Positions 34,928 through 42,661 of a stretch of DNA of 64,000 nt are shown here, piece by piece. The stretch spans positions 1 through 64,000 of the forward strand of contig JAZNSI010000005.1 of assembly GCA_045591175.1 (NCBI GenBank). Reading direction: 5' to 3'. Each line of letters opens with the position of its first letter. Position 1 is the stretch's first letter. This stretch comes from UBA11524 sp045591175. Its GTDB lineage: Bacteria > Bacillota > Clostridia > Christensenellales > Aristaeellaceae. The notes under the pieces are model-generated. The model saw only the letters and a list, made by a program, of their open reading frames with translations, made no database searches and had not been told where the DNA came from. A program made the translations under genes and the position numbers.

Positions 34928-36004
34928 TTAGGCGTTGTCGGCTTCGAACTTCTTCATGAAGTCCACCAGCTTCTTCACGCCTTCCACGGGCATGGCATTG
35001 TAGATGCTCGCACGCATGCCGCCTACGCTGCGGTGGCCCTTCAGGTTCACCAGGCCCTCGGCAGCAGCAGCCTTCACGAACGCCGCATCCTTATCCGCAT
35101 CACCGGTGATGAAGGTCACGTTCATCAGGCTGCGGTATTCCTTCTGGGCAGTGGCCTTGAACAGCTTCGAGTTATCCAGGAAGTCGTACAGCATCGCAGC
35201 CTTCTCCTGGTTGACCTTGTGGATGGCCTCGATGCCGCCGATGGACAGCAGCCAGTCGAAGGTCAGGCCCGCCAGGTAGATGCCCCAAGTGTTGGGGGTG
35301 TTGTACATGCTGCCCTTTTCGGACTGGACGGTCCAGTTCATCAGCTTGGGGCAGAGCTTGTTGGCCTTGCCCAGCAGATCCTTCTTGACGATCATGACAC
35401 ACAGGCCGCTGGGGCCGATGTTCTTCTGGGCGCCGGCGTAGATCACGCCGTACTTGGTCACGTCCATGGGCTCGGAGAGGATCATGGAGGAGCAGTCCGC
35501 CACGATGGGAGCCTTCACGTCAGGCAGCTCGATGTAGCGGGTGCCGTAGATGGTGTTGTTCTGGCAGATGTGGACGTAATCCGCATCGTCGGAGAAATTG
35601 GCGGTCTTCATGTCCGGCACGTAGGTGTAGTTGTCCTCGCGGCTGGACGCGGCGATGTTGACCGTGCCGTAGCGCTTGGCTTCCTCAGCGGCCAGATGGG
35701 CGAAGTTGCCGGAATCGACGTAATCGGCCTTGCCATTGACCATCAGGTTCAGCGGAATGCCGGAGAACTGCTCGGTCGCGCCGCCCTGCAGGAACAGGAT
35801 GTCGTAATCGTCCGGGATGTTCATCAGCTTGCGGAGGTCGGCGACGGTCTTGTCATAGATGTCGGTGTACATCTTGGAGCGGTGGGACATCTCCATCACG
35901 GACATGCCGGTGGCGCCGTAGCACATCATATCCTTCTGCGCCTTTTCCAGCACAGGCAGAGCGAGCATCGAGGGGCCGGGAGAGAAGTTAAACACGCGAT
36001 CCAT
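34928..36004 (-). CDS. serC: Phosphoserine aminotransferase
   Basis: SerC makes phosphoserine from 3-phosphohydroxypyruvate using PLP. The 358-residue product starts MDRVFNFSPGPSMLALPVLE and carries ATGMSVMEMSHRS, FLQGGATEQF, VADCSSMILSEPMDV and YAGAQKNIGPSGL with the PLP-binding lysine. It ends GMRASIYNAMPVEGVKKLVD, full length. AAGGAGG precedes the start. It is the first gene of serC-serA. Confidence 0.97.
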   Translation of the reverse strand: MDRVFNFSPGPSMLALPVLEKAQKDMMCYGATGMSVMEMSHRSKMYTDIYDKTVADLRKLMNIPDDYDILFLQGGATEQFSGIPLNLMVNGKADYVDSGNFAHLAAEEAKRYGTVNIAASSREDNYTYVPDMKTANFSDDADYVHICQNNTIYGTRYIELPDVKAPIVADCSSMILSEPMDVTKYGVIYAGAQKNIGPSGLCVMIVKKDLLGKANKLCPKLMNWTVQSEKGSMYNTPNTWGIYLAGLTFDWLLSIGGIEAIHKVNQEKAAMLYDFLDNSKLFKATAQKEYRSLMNVTFITGDADKDAAFVKAAAAEGLVNLKGHRSVGGMRASIYNAMPVEGVKKLVDFMKKFEADNA

Positions 36005-36095
36005 AATATGTTCCTCCTTAAATTGCGTTTCCGCTTTAATGCGTTGTAGTGGGACGTTTTTTGCCCGGTGGACAATATCCGTACCGTGCTTCTAT

Positions 36096-36124
36096 AGTAT
36101 GCACTATCTTGGCGGAAATTGCAA
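36096..36124 (-). promoter_or_regulatory. Promoter of serC-serA
   Basis: On the minus strand: TTGCAA (36119-36124), 17-base spacer, CATACT (36096-36101). The leader is about 85 nt. Confidence 0.7.
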
Positions 36125-36162
36125 GCGAAATACACAGGAAGTACATTGGAAATTCAGGACGC

Positions 36163-36195
36163 AAAAAAGCCCCGCCTGCTTTCGCAGACGGGACT
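36163..36195 (-). terminator. Terminator after the zinc-ribbon gene
   Basis: On the minus strand CCCGTCTGC-GAAA-GCAGGCGGG plus outer pairs, followed by T6. Confidence 0.85.
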
Positions 36196-36234
36196 CGATT
36201 CAGCTTATGCTGTTGCCCTCATCAGGCGGATTGC

Positions 36235-36528
36235 TTAGTAACGGGCGCGCTGGGCGGCGAAGCAATCGCGGCAGTAGACGGGACGATCACCACGGGGCAT
36301 GAAGGGCACCTGGGTGGGCTGGCCGCACTCGGCACAGGTCACGTCGTACATCTGACGGGGAGCGGAAGCGGTGTTGCCGCCGTTCTGAGCGCGACGGGCA
36401 GCACGGCAGGCAGTGCAGCGGGAGGGCTTGTTCTGGAAGCCCTTCTCGGCGAAGAAGGCCTGCTCGGAAGCGGAGAACACGAATTCGTTGCCACAGTCAC
36501 GGCAAACAAGGGTTTCATCCTGGTACAT
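36235..36528 (-). CDS. Zinc-ribbon protein
   Basis: This 97-residue protein has four CxxC pairs that can form two zinc ribbons. The first is CRDCGNEF with CTAC (about residues 9-41); the second is CAECGQPTQVPFMPRGDRPV with CRDC near the C-terminus. Both match small zinc-ribbon families common in Clostridia, in which an SEQAFFAEKGFQNKPSRC segment is conserved. The start follows AGGAGG at 7 bases. It is monocistronic. Nucleic-acid or protein binding is likely, but the role is unknown. Confidence 0.85.
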   Translation of the reverse strand: MYQDETLVCRDCGNEFVFSASEQAFFAEKGFQNKPSRCTACRAARRAQNGGNTASAPRQMYDVTCAECGQPTQVPFMPRGDRPVYCRDCFAAQRARY

Positions 36529-36851
36529 GGGGATACCTCCTAAAATTATGTCACCCACACCTATGCATTTAGTTTCACTGCTTCCATAGGGTCAAGTGAC
36601 GCCGAGGGAGGAATGAACCGTGGATACCTTGGTTGGGCTGCAACCATGATTATAGCATGCTTTCGTGTAAAAGTACAGTCCTTTTTGCAAATTTTTTCTC
36701 CCCCTACCAAACGCCTTCAGGCGCAGATTTTTCTCCGCAAAATGCTTCTTTTGGTCACGTTTGCTGCTTTTCGTTTGTGTTTATTTTTCTTCTCCGTCGC
36801 TATAATAATTCTTATAGGCAAGATTACTGCTAATTGAAGGGAGGCCCCGTC
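36529..36851. other. AT-rich divergent spacer of 323 bases
   Basis: It separates the minus-strand zinc-ribbon gene and the plus-strand XRE gene. A TATAAT-like -10 on the minus strand lies at about 36651-36656 with a weak -35. A plus-strand TATAAT lies near 36801 with a poor -35, probably the XRE promoter. No convincing gene or RNA structure is seen. Confidence 0.45.
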
Positions 36852-37172
36852 ATGATCGACTACAAGGACTTCGGCCAGCGCGTGCGCACCATCCGCCGCA
36901 AAAATCACCTTACCCAGGAGGAGCTGGCCGAGCAGGTCGGCATCTCCACCTCATTCCTTGGACACATTGAGCGCGGCAGCCGCATCGCCAGCCTGGAGAC
37001 CCTCGTTCTCCTGTGCAACGTGCTCAAGACGACTCCGCAGTATCTGCTGGGCGCCAGCCTGGAGGACAATCTGACCCAGCATCTCCCCGAGGATTTCTCC
37101 CCCGAGCAGCGCAGCAAGCTCAGCGCGTTCCTGCGCATCGCCCAGGACACCGTCGAAAACTGGAAGGACTGA
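36852..37172 (+). CDS. XRE-family transcriptional regulator
   Basis: This 106-residue protein has an XRE helix-turn-helix in its first 65 residues (FGQRVRTIRRKNHLTQEELA, VGISTSFLGHIERGSRIASL). A short C-terminal tail with an acidic middle and a helix (SPEQRSKLSAFLRIAQDTVE) may mediate dimerisation. GGGAGG precedes the ATG. It stands alone. Its targets are unknown. Confidence 0.88.
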   Translation: MIDYKDFGQRVRTIRRKNHLTQEELAEQVGISTSFLGHIERGSRIASLETLVLLCNVLKTTPQYLLGASLEDNLTQHLPEDFSPEQRSKLSAFLRIAQDTVENWKD

Positions 37173-37203
37173 CCGTATTTTTGCGGTACTTCGGCAAATT
37201 CCC

Positions 37204-37232
37204 TTGCCATTGTATCCAAAAAGGTGTATCAT
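37204..37232 (+). promoter_or_regulatory. Promoter of the small helical protein gene
   Basis: TTGCCA (37204-37209), 17-base spacer, TATCAT (37227-37232), about 45 bases before the start codon. Confidence 0.7.
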
Positions 37233-37277
37233 ATTGAAAACAAGCCATCCGGCTGACTGTGAAAGTGAGGGCGCACC

Positions 37278-37520
37278 ATGGATATTCAGAAGATCATCAA
37301 CGACGTGATTGCCAAGCTGAAGGCGGACGACAATCTGCTGGAGAAGTTCAAGACCAACCCCGTGAAGGTGCTGGAAGACCTGATCGGCATTGATCTGCCC
37401 GACGACAAGATCAACGCAGTGATCGACGGCATCAAGGCCAAGCTGAACCTGGACGATCTGGCTGACAAGGCTGGCGACATTCTGGGCGCGCTGGGCGGCC
37501 TGTTCGGCAAGAAGAACTAA
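37278..37520 (+). CDS. Small helical protein of unknown function
   Basis: This 80-residue, strongly helical protein is rich in Lys, Asp, Ile and Leu. It has no signal peptide or cysteine. The middle part (LLEKFKTNPVKVLEDLIGID followed by LPDD) resembles the pattern of Nif11/nitrile-hydratase-type leader peptides. The C-terminus is glycine-rich, hydrophobic and ends basic (DILGALGGLFGKKN). GTGAGGG precedes the start. It has its own promoter. A precursor-peptide or membrane-active role is possible but no modifying enzyme lies nearby, so it is left unassigned. Confidence 0.6.
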   Translation: MDIQKIINDVIAKLKADDNLLEKFKTNPVKVLEDLIGIDLPDDKINAVIDGIKAKLNLDDLADKAGDILGALGGLFGKKN

Positions 37521-37540
37521 ATCCAAGGGGACTTGGTTTT

Positions 37541-37761
37541 CCGCGCGCATCGCGCAGCAGCATGACGCCGCACCCATTTCGCGATTGAGTTGGCGTTTCC
37601 TTCATAGACCTACCGCGTGGGGCTCAGGGCGTTACCCGGCGTAGTCTTCCGCGCGCTCATCACGCGGCAGCGTGACGCTGCACCCATTTCGCGATTGAGT
37701 TGACTTTTCTTTCATAGACCTACCGCGTGGAGCTCGAGGCGTTGCGCGCTCATCGCGCGGG
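37541..37761 (+). repeat. Tandem direct repeat (family B), two units plus a partial third
   Basis: Two units of about 110 bases stand head to tail. The blocks at 37571-37591 and 37681-37701 are identical, as are 37602-37620 and 37712-37730, and the units begin with CCGCGCGC (37541 and 37649). A third unit head lies at 37744-37761. Unit 2 contains GCAGCG-TGA-CGCTGC, which is degraded in unit 1. A related copy is at 48289-48351 on the other strand. The 302-base gap 37521-37822 holds only these repeats and the terminator. Confidence 0.85.
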
Positions 37762-37783
37762 CTATGGGATATATGATTGCATA

Positions 37784-37819
37784 CAAAAAGGAGCTGTTGC
37801 ATCTTGCAGCAGCTCCTTT
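37784..37819 (-). terminator. Terminator after the GH43 gene
   Basis: On the minus strand AAAGGAGCTG/CAGCTCCTTT (10 pairs) is followed by TTTTTG. Confidence 0.85.
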
Positions 37820-37822
37820 GCT

Positions 37823-38779
37823 TTACCGGTTATCCTTCACATCATTCCAGTCGTGGGCCTTCATGCGGTCGTATTCTGCCTCGGTAATGGTCAGCAGCGT
37901 GCCGTGCTTGAAGCCATAGGGGAAGGAGAACTTCGCATCGCTGCGGACGAATTCGCCGCTGGCCATGCTCGGCGCGACAAAGGGCACATAGCCCTGGCCG
38001 GCGCCCTTCACGCCGTAGTAGTCGATGAACAGGCACCAGCGCCCGTCCTCCAGCCGTACCGCCGTGGGCGCCTCGTACAGACCGGCCTGCACCGTTTTCA
38101 TGGCCTTGTCGAAGGCGTCCACCCGTGTCCAGGGGCCGGTAACGTGTTCGCTGACCAGCTCGATCATCCGGTGCGGATTGCCCTCGGATTTCACGAACAG
38201 GTAGTACTTGCCGTCCTCCTCGTACATCGCGGAGTCAATGCATCCGCTGTCCGCCTTGCGGTAGAGCAGTGCGGGCTTGGTGTAATGAACGAAGTCCTTC
38301 GTGCGGGAGTAGTAGATCGCCATGGGGCCGTAATTGTTGTCCGCATGGCAGTAGCTCCAATGGAGGACGTAATCCCCATGCTCCTTGTCATAGATGATGT
38401 CCGGCGCCCAGATGCAGCCGCAGCCCTCATCGCCCATGCGGATCATCTCCTGCTCCGACCAGTGCACCAGGTCATCGCTCCACCAATGCGCCAGATCCTT
38501 GGAACCATGCAGGTTGATGTTGCGCCAGGAGTGCTGGTACTTACCGCGCATGCCGTAGCTGAGGCTCAGGTCGGTGGCAAAAATGTGGAAGCGGCCCGTC
38601 GCCTTGTCACGGCAGATGGTCATGTCGCGCACGCCATGGTCGCCGTAATACGCCCACAGGACGGGCTGCCCGTCATTGAGCGCCTCCCAGTGGAAGCCGT
38701 CGCGGCTGATGGCGAAGTAGACCTGCTCGCCGTCGGGGCTGGTCTTTTCGCGGAAGTGGACGAAGAGGTAGTTCTGCAT
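37823..38779 (-). CDS. Glycoside hydrolase, GH43-like
   Basis: The 318-residue product has a five-bladed beta-propeller pattern with repeats of the kind YFAISRDGFHWEAL and IYYSRTKDFVHYTKP. IWAPDIIYD supplies a conserved aspartate of the GH43 pocket and QAGLYEAPTAVRLEDG the likely acid glutamate. There is no signal peptide, so it probably acts on imported oligosaccharides such as xylo- or arabino-oligomers. The start at 38779 follows AAAGGAGG; an earlier in-frame ATG would translate the hairpin leader. Related propeller families (GH32, GH62, GH130) cannot be fully excluded. Confidence 0.78.
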   Translation of the reverse strand: MQNYLFVHFREKTSPDGEQVYFAISRDGFHWEALNDGQPVLWAYYGDHGVRDMTICRDKATGRFHIFATDLSLSYGMRGKYQHSWRNINLHGSKDLAHWWSDDLVHWSEQEMIRMGDEGCGCIWAPDIIYDKEHGDYVLHWSYCHADNNYGPMAIYYSRTKDFVHYTKPALLYRKADSGCIDSAMYEEDGKYYLFVKSEGNPHRMIELVSEHVTGPWTRVDAFDKAMKTVQAGLYEAPTAVRLEDGRWCLFIDYYGVKGAGQGYVPFVAPSMASGEFVRSDAKFSFPYGFKHGTLLTITEAEYDRMKAHDWNDVKDNR

Positions 38780-38804
38780 GGGGGAAGTCCTCCTTTGCAT
38801 AAAT

Positions 38805-38847
38805 AGGGCTCCCGCGACGCGGAAGCCCTGTACGTCGATTCCTCGAC
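38805..38847 (-). other. Two hairpins in the GH43 leader
   Basis: On the minus strand GTCGA-GGAA-TCGAC (38834-38847) is followed by an 11-pair stem AGGGCTTCCGC-GTC-GCGGGAGCCCT (38805-38829). The second ends about 10 bases before AAAGGAGG and could influence ribosome access. The promoter is unclear; TTGACT occurs about 40 bases upstream. Confidence 0.55.
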
Positions 38848-38985
38848 TTATTGATTCTATCTGTCTATTCTGTTTTCCTTCTATGTCAGTCAAATTCGGT
38901 TTCTACACAGGCCGTCGGTCGTGACATTCAGTCGAAGCAGTCAAACTGCGATATGGCCGGGTCGGAGGGATTTCTCCCCTCTCGG

Positions 38986-39534
38986 TTATGCTTCCGGCTC
39001 CAGCAGACCCAGTCCGCCGTTCTTGCGCTGGTAGAGGATATTAGTTCTCTCGGTTTCCACGTTGACGAATGCGAAGAAGCTATGACCCAGGAGTTCCATC
39101 TCGACCGCTGCGTCCTCCACGGACATGGGGCGAACAGGGAAGGTCTTCCGACGGACGATCTCGGGCATGCCTGCCTCAGGCAAGGCTTCGTCCTCGATAT
39201 ACTCGGGTTCAGGGGCTGCAAAGGCATCTTCCTTCAGACGCTTGCCCAGCTTGGTACGGTGACGGTGGATCTGGCGTTCAATCTTCGCCAGGGCCTGGTC
39301 GATCGCCAGGAACAGGTTTTCCGGTTCGGAGGCTTCGGCACGCAGGAATACGTTATTGCCCATCGGTACGGTGATTTCAACGACGCGGAGGTCGCGCTTC
39401 GTCTCCTTGCTCAGCCGGATCTGCATCTCGGCGTCAGGCAGGAGGTAGCGGCCCATTTTCTCGGTCTTCTTCTCGATGCGGCGGGTAACGTTGGGGGATA
39501 CCGTCATATTCTTCGCATAAATCGTCAACTTCAT
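38986..39534 (-). CDS. hpf: Ribosome hibernation promoting factor, long form
   Basis: Long HPF dimerises 70S ribosomes in stationary phase. The 182-residue product has the S30AE/YfiA domain (MKLTIYAKNMTVSPNVTRRI, then VVEITVPMGNNVFLRAEAS), an acidic linker, and the C-terminal dimerisation domain (KTFPVRPMSVEDAAVEMELL, FFAFVNVETERTNILYQRKN). The ATG at 39534 follows AAAGGAG. It has its own promoter with a leader of about 210 nt. Confidence 0.95.
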   Translation of the reverse strand: MKLTIYAKNMTVSPNVTRRIEKKTEKMGRYLLPDAEMQIRLSKETKRDLRVVEITVPMGNNVFLRAEASEPENLFLAIDQALAKIERQIHRHRTKLGKRLKEDAFAAPEPEYIEDEALPEAGMPEIVRRKTFPVRPMSVEDAAVEMELLGHSFFAFVNVETERTNILYQRKNGGLGLLEPEA

Positions 39535-39750
39535 AGGGGTGCTCCTTTCGCAGATAAATCCGAAATGCGGAAGCACTCATAGTTGAGCAATGTCGGAGCT
39601 GCTATCAGAGCTTCCGCTCCTGATGATGCGCCACTGGCATCACGCCCTTTCTGATCTGGTTGCGCATTGTTTGGGCCTTTATCGCCCTGACGGTATGCGC
39701 TGGGGGACTTGATAAGGTTCCTTGGGTTTTCGTTTTGTCCCCCGCTTGTG

Positions 39751-39778
39751 ATTATACATTTCGCCATCCGACCTTCAA
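39751..39778 (-). promoter_or_regulatory. Promoter of hpf
   Basis: On the minus strand: TTGAAG (39773-39778), 16-base spacer, TATAAT (39751-39756). Between it and hpf there are only imperfect hairpins, for example around 39617-39633. Confidence 0.7.
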
Positions 39779-39936
39779 TTCCTGCTGCAAAAATTGAATT
39801 TTTGGAAGAAAATTTGCCATTTCGGACAAAGACGAACTATGTTGCGACGAAAATGTTTTCGGCACAAGCAATTATGCGGACACAACCGCCGCCTCGCCCA
39901 TGGGAGCGTCGGCATTGTTCGTGAACCGCCCGACCT

Positions 39937-40012
39937 CCGTAGGGGCGAGCATTGCTCGCCCGTCCTGCGTCACACACCAGTACCAGCGGGCGACCGATGG
40001 TCGCCCCTACGG
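39937..40012. mobile_element. MITE-like inverted-repeat element
   Basis: Two 26-base arms (39937-39962 and 39987-40012) are inverted repeats of each other with few mismatches: CCGTAGGGGCGAGCATTGCT at one end and CCGTAGGGGCGACCATCGGT read from the other. Each arm is itself a small hairpin (GGGCGA...TCGCCC). It lies in the 526-base gap 39535-40060 between hpf and the cellobiose phosphorylase gene, which otherwise holds only the hpf promoter and leader. No transposase is present. Confidence 0.7.
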
Positions 40013-40060
40013 CAGCAATAGAAAAGCGGAGGAACGTAATGCTTCTCCGCCGATATTCCA

Positions 40061-42505
40061 TTAACCGAGGGTAACCTCCACCTGATGCACATTGCCGTCC
40101 GCGAACACGGGCAGCACATTGCCTTCGATGGCTTTGCCGTCCACGATGACCGCCTTCACGCCCTTGCAGACGTGATCAGGGTTGTTGATGGCGATCTCGT
40201 AGGTCGCGCCGCGGAAACGGCGGGACACCTTGTAGCCATCCCAGTCGTGGGGCACGCAGGGATCAATCTTGAGGCCGTACCAGTCAGGCTTGATGCCCAG
40301 GATGTAGTTGCTGATGACGTAGAAGTTCCACGCGGCAGTGCCGGTCAGCCAGGAGTTCTTGGCCTGGCCGAAGTTCTTGGCGTCCTTGCCGGCGATCATC
40401 TGGGAGTAGACATAGGGCTCCATCTTGTGCAGATCGGAGATCTCCTCGCGGTAGGCGGGGGCAATCTTCGAGTACAGCTTGAAGGCGCGGTCGCCATGGC
40501 CCAGCACGGTTTCAGCAGCGATGATCCAGGGGTTGTTGTGGCAGAAGATGCCGGCGTTCTCCTTGTATCCCGGAGGATAGGAGGACACTTCGCCCAGCTC
40601 CAGGTGGTACTCCTTGTAGGCGGGCTGCAGCAGCACGATGCCGTGCTCGGTCTCCAGCCACTCCTCGACGGACTTCATGGCCTTGGCAGCCTTGCCGTCT
40701 TCCACGCCGACGCCGCCCATGACGCAGTAGCCCTGGGACTCGATGAAGATCTTGCCGTCGTCGCACTCCTTGGAGCCGATCTTGTTGCCGAAGGCGTCGT
40801 AGGCGCGGACGAACCAGTCGCCGTCCCAGCCAGCGGTCAGGATGACCTCGCGCATCGCGTCGATCTCAGCCTGGCAGGCAGCAGCCTTGTCGTCCATGCC
40901 CTTGTGCTTGAGGATCGCCACCAGCTCGGGGCCGATCGCCACGAACATACCGGCGATCAGCACGGACTCGGCCTTGCGGTCGTCGGGGGCGTTGGGGTTG
41001 GAGAAGGTCTGGAAGGACTCGCCGGGCGCGTCGGAGAAGCAGTTCAGGTTCAGGCAGTCGTTCCAGTCGGCGCGGCCGATCAGGGGCAGACCGTGGGGAC
41101 CCTTGTTGTTCACGACGTGATAGAAGCTGTTCTCCAGGTGCTCCAGCAGGGTGCCGCAGTCATCGGGATTGCAGTCGTAGGGGGTGGCCTCGTCCAGGAT
41201 GGCGAAGTCGCCGGTCTCCTTGATGTAAGCGGCAGTGCCGGCAATCAGCCACAGCGGATCGTCATTGAAGCCGCCGCCGATGTCGTTGTTGCCCTTCTTG
41301 GTCAGGGGCTGGTACTGATGGTAGCAGCCGCCGTCGCGGAACTGGGTGGCAGCGATGTCCAGGATGCGCTCGCGGGCACGCTCGGGAATTTGATGGACAA
41401 AGCCCAGCAGATCCTGGGAGGAGTCGCGGAAGCCCATGCCACGGCCAACGCCGGACTCGAACATGGAGGTGGAGCGGCTCATATTGAAGGTGACCATGCA
41501 CTGGTAGGGATTCCAGATATTGACCATGCGGCCCAGCTTCTCGTCCTCGGTAGTGAGGGTGTAGGCGGACAGCAGGTAATCCCAGTGAGCCTTCAGGGCG
41601 TCGAAGGCGGCCTGGATCTGCTCATCGGTGGTCAGGCTGTTGATCAGGGTCTTCGCGGGGGCCTTGTTGATCACGCCGGGCGCGACGAACTTCTCCTCCA
41701 CAGGCACTTCCACATAACCCAGGACGAAGTTATACTTCTTGCTCTCGCCGGGCTGCAGGGTGACCTTCACCTGATGGGCGGCCATGGGCTGCCAGCCGGA
41801 AGCCATGGAGTTGCCCATCTCGCCGGTCATGACGGCCTGGGGCGCGTCAAAGCCGTTGTACAGGCCCAGGAAGGTCTCCATGTCGGTGTCGAAGCCGGAG
41901 ATGGGGGCATTCACGGTGTAGAAGGCATAGTGATTGCGGCGCTCGCGGTACTCGGTCTTGTGGTAGATCACGCCATCCTCGACCTCAACCTCGCCGGTGG
42001 AGAAGTTGCGCTGGAAGTTCAGCATGTCGTCGGAGGCATCCCACAGACAGAACTCAACGAAGGAGGTCAGGATGACGTCCTTGGCCGCGTCGGACTCGTT
42101 GGTCAGGGTGATCTGATGCACCTCAGCGTTCACGCCCATGGGGACGAAGCTCAGCTGGCTCGCCTTCAGGCCGTTCTTCTTGCCGGTGATGACGGTGTAG
42201 CCCATGCCGTGACGGCAGGAGTACTCATCCAGCTCGGTCTTGACGGGCTTCCAGCCGGGATTCCACACAGCGTCGCCGTCCTTGACGTAGAAATAGCGGC
42301 CGCCGTTGTCCACGGGCATGTTGTTATAGCGATAGCGGGTCACGCGGCGGAGGCGTGCGTCACGATAGAAGCAGTAGCCGCCAGCGGTGTTGGAGATGAT
42401 ACCGAAGAACTTCTCACAGCCCAGGTAGTTGATCCAAGGGTAGGGCGTGCGGGGCGTGTCAATGACGTACTCGCGCGCTTTGTCGTCAAAGTGGCCAAAC
42501 TTCAT
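40061..42505 (-). CDS. cbp: Cellobiose phosphorylase (GH94)
   Basis: Cellobiose phosphorylase splits cellobiose with phosphate into glucose 1-phosphate and glucose. The 814-residue product matches the clostridial enzyme almost end to end as recalled: PRTPYPWINYLG, SNTAGGYCFYRDARLRRVTR, HKTEYRERRNHYAFYTVNAP, GRGMGFRDSSQDLLGFVHQI, LIGRADWNDCLNLNCFSDAP with the catalytic aspartate, SSYPPGYKENAGIFCHNNPW and NSWLTGTAAWNFYVISNYIL. There is no signal peptide, as expected for a cytoplasmic phosphorylase. The ATG at 42505 follows AGGAGG. A sugar-type operator overlaps its promoter. Confidence 0.95.
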   Translation of the reverse strand: MKFGHFDDKAREYVIDTPRTPYPWINYLGCEKFFGIISNTAGGYCFYRDARLRRVTRYRYNNMPVDNGGRYFYVKDGDAVWNPGWKPVKTELDEYSCRHGMGYTVITGKKNGLKASQLSFVPMGVNAEVHQITLTNESDAAKDVILTSFVEFCLWDASDDMLNFQRNFSTGEVEVEDGVIYHKTEYRERRNHYAFYTVNAPISGFDTDMETFLGLYNGFDAPQAVMTGEMGNSMASGWQPMAAHQVKVTLQPGESKKYNFVLGYVEVPVEEKFVAPGVINKAPAKTLINSLTTDEQIQAAFDALKAHWDYLLSAYTLTTEDEKLGRMVNIWNPYQCMVTFNMSRSTSMFESGVGRGMGFRDSSQDLLGFVHQIPERARERILDIAATQFRDGGCYHQYQPLTKKGNNDIGGGFNDDPLWLIAGTAAYIKETGDFAILDEATPYDCNPDDCGTLLEHLENSFYHVVNNKGPHGLPLIGRADWNDCLNLNCFSDAPGESFQTFSNPNAPDDRKAESVLIAGMFVAIGPELVAILKHKGMDDKAAACQAEIDAMREVILTAGWDGDWFVRAYDAFGNKIGSKECDDGKIFIESQGYCVMGGVGVEDGKAAKAMKSVEEWLETEHGIVLLQPAYKEYHLELGEVSSYPPGYKENAGIFCHNNPWIIAAETVLGHGDRAFKLYSKIAPAYREEISDLHKMEPYVYSQMIAGKDAKNFGQAKNSWLTGTAAWNFYVISNYILGIKPDWYGLKIDPCVPHDWDGYKVSRRFRGATYEIAINNPDHVCKGVKAVIVDGKAIEGNVLPVFADGNVHQVEVTLG

Positions 42506-42549
42506 GCAATTTACCTCCTGCCGCATCATATGCGGTTATATTCATGCTC

Positions 42550-42587
42550 ATTATAGCATAATGAGATGTTTTACGCAAACGTTTTCG
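42550..42587 (-). promoter_or_regulatory. Promoter and operator of the cellobiose phosphorylase gene
   Basis: On the minus strand: TTGCGT (42573-42578), 17-base spacer, TATAAT (42550-42555), with TGC before the -10. The partly palindromic CGAAAACGTTTGCG (42574-42587) overlaps the -35. It matches the LacI-family/CcpA (cre) pattern at 12 of 14 positions by eye. Confidence 0.75.
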
Positions 42588-42621
42588 CACGTTTTTTGCA
42601 AGTTTTTTTGCGTTTTTTGCT

Positions 42622-42652
42622 ACAAAAAGAGGCATTCCCGATCCGGAATGCC
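42622..42652 (-). terminator. Terminator after holA
   Basis: On the minus strand GGCATTCC-GGATCG-GGAATGCC is followed by TCTTTTTG. Confidence 0.87.
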
Positions 42653-42661
42653 CCGATTGTA

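Noticed and set aside
37541..37761. Tandem repeat as a CRISPR array
   Set aside because: The units are about 110 bases with diverged sequence throughout, there are only two full ones, and no cas gene is near.
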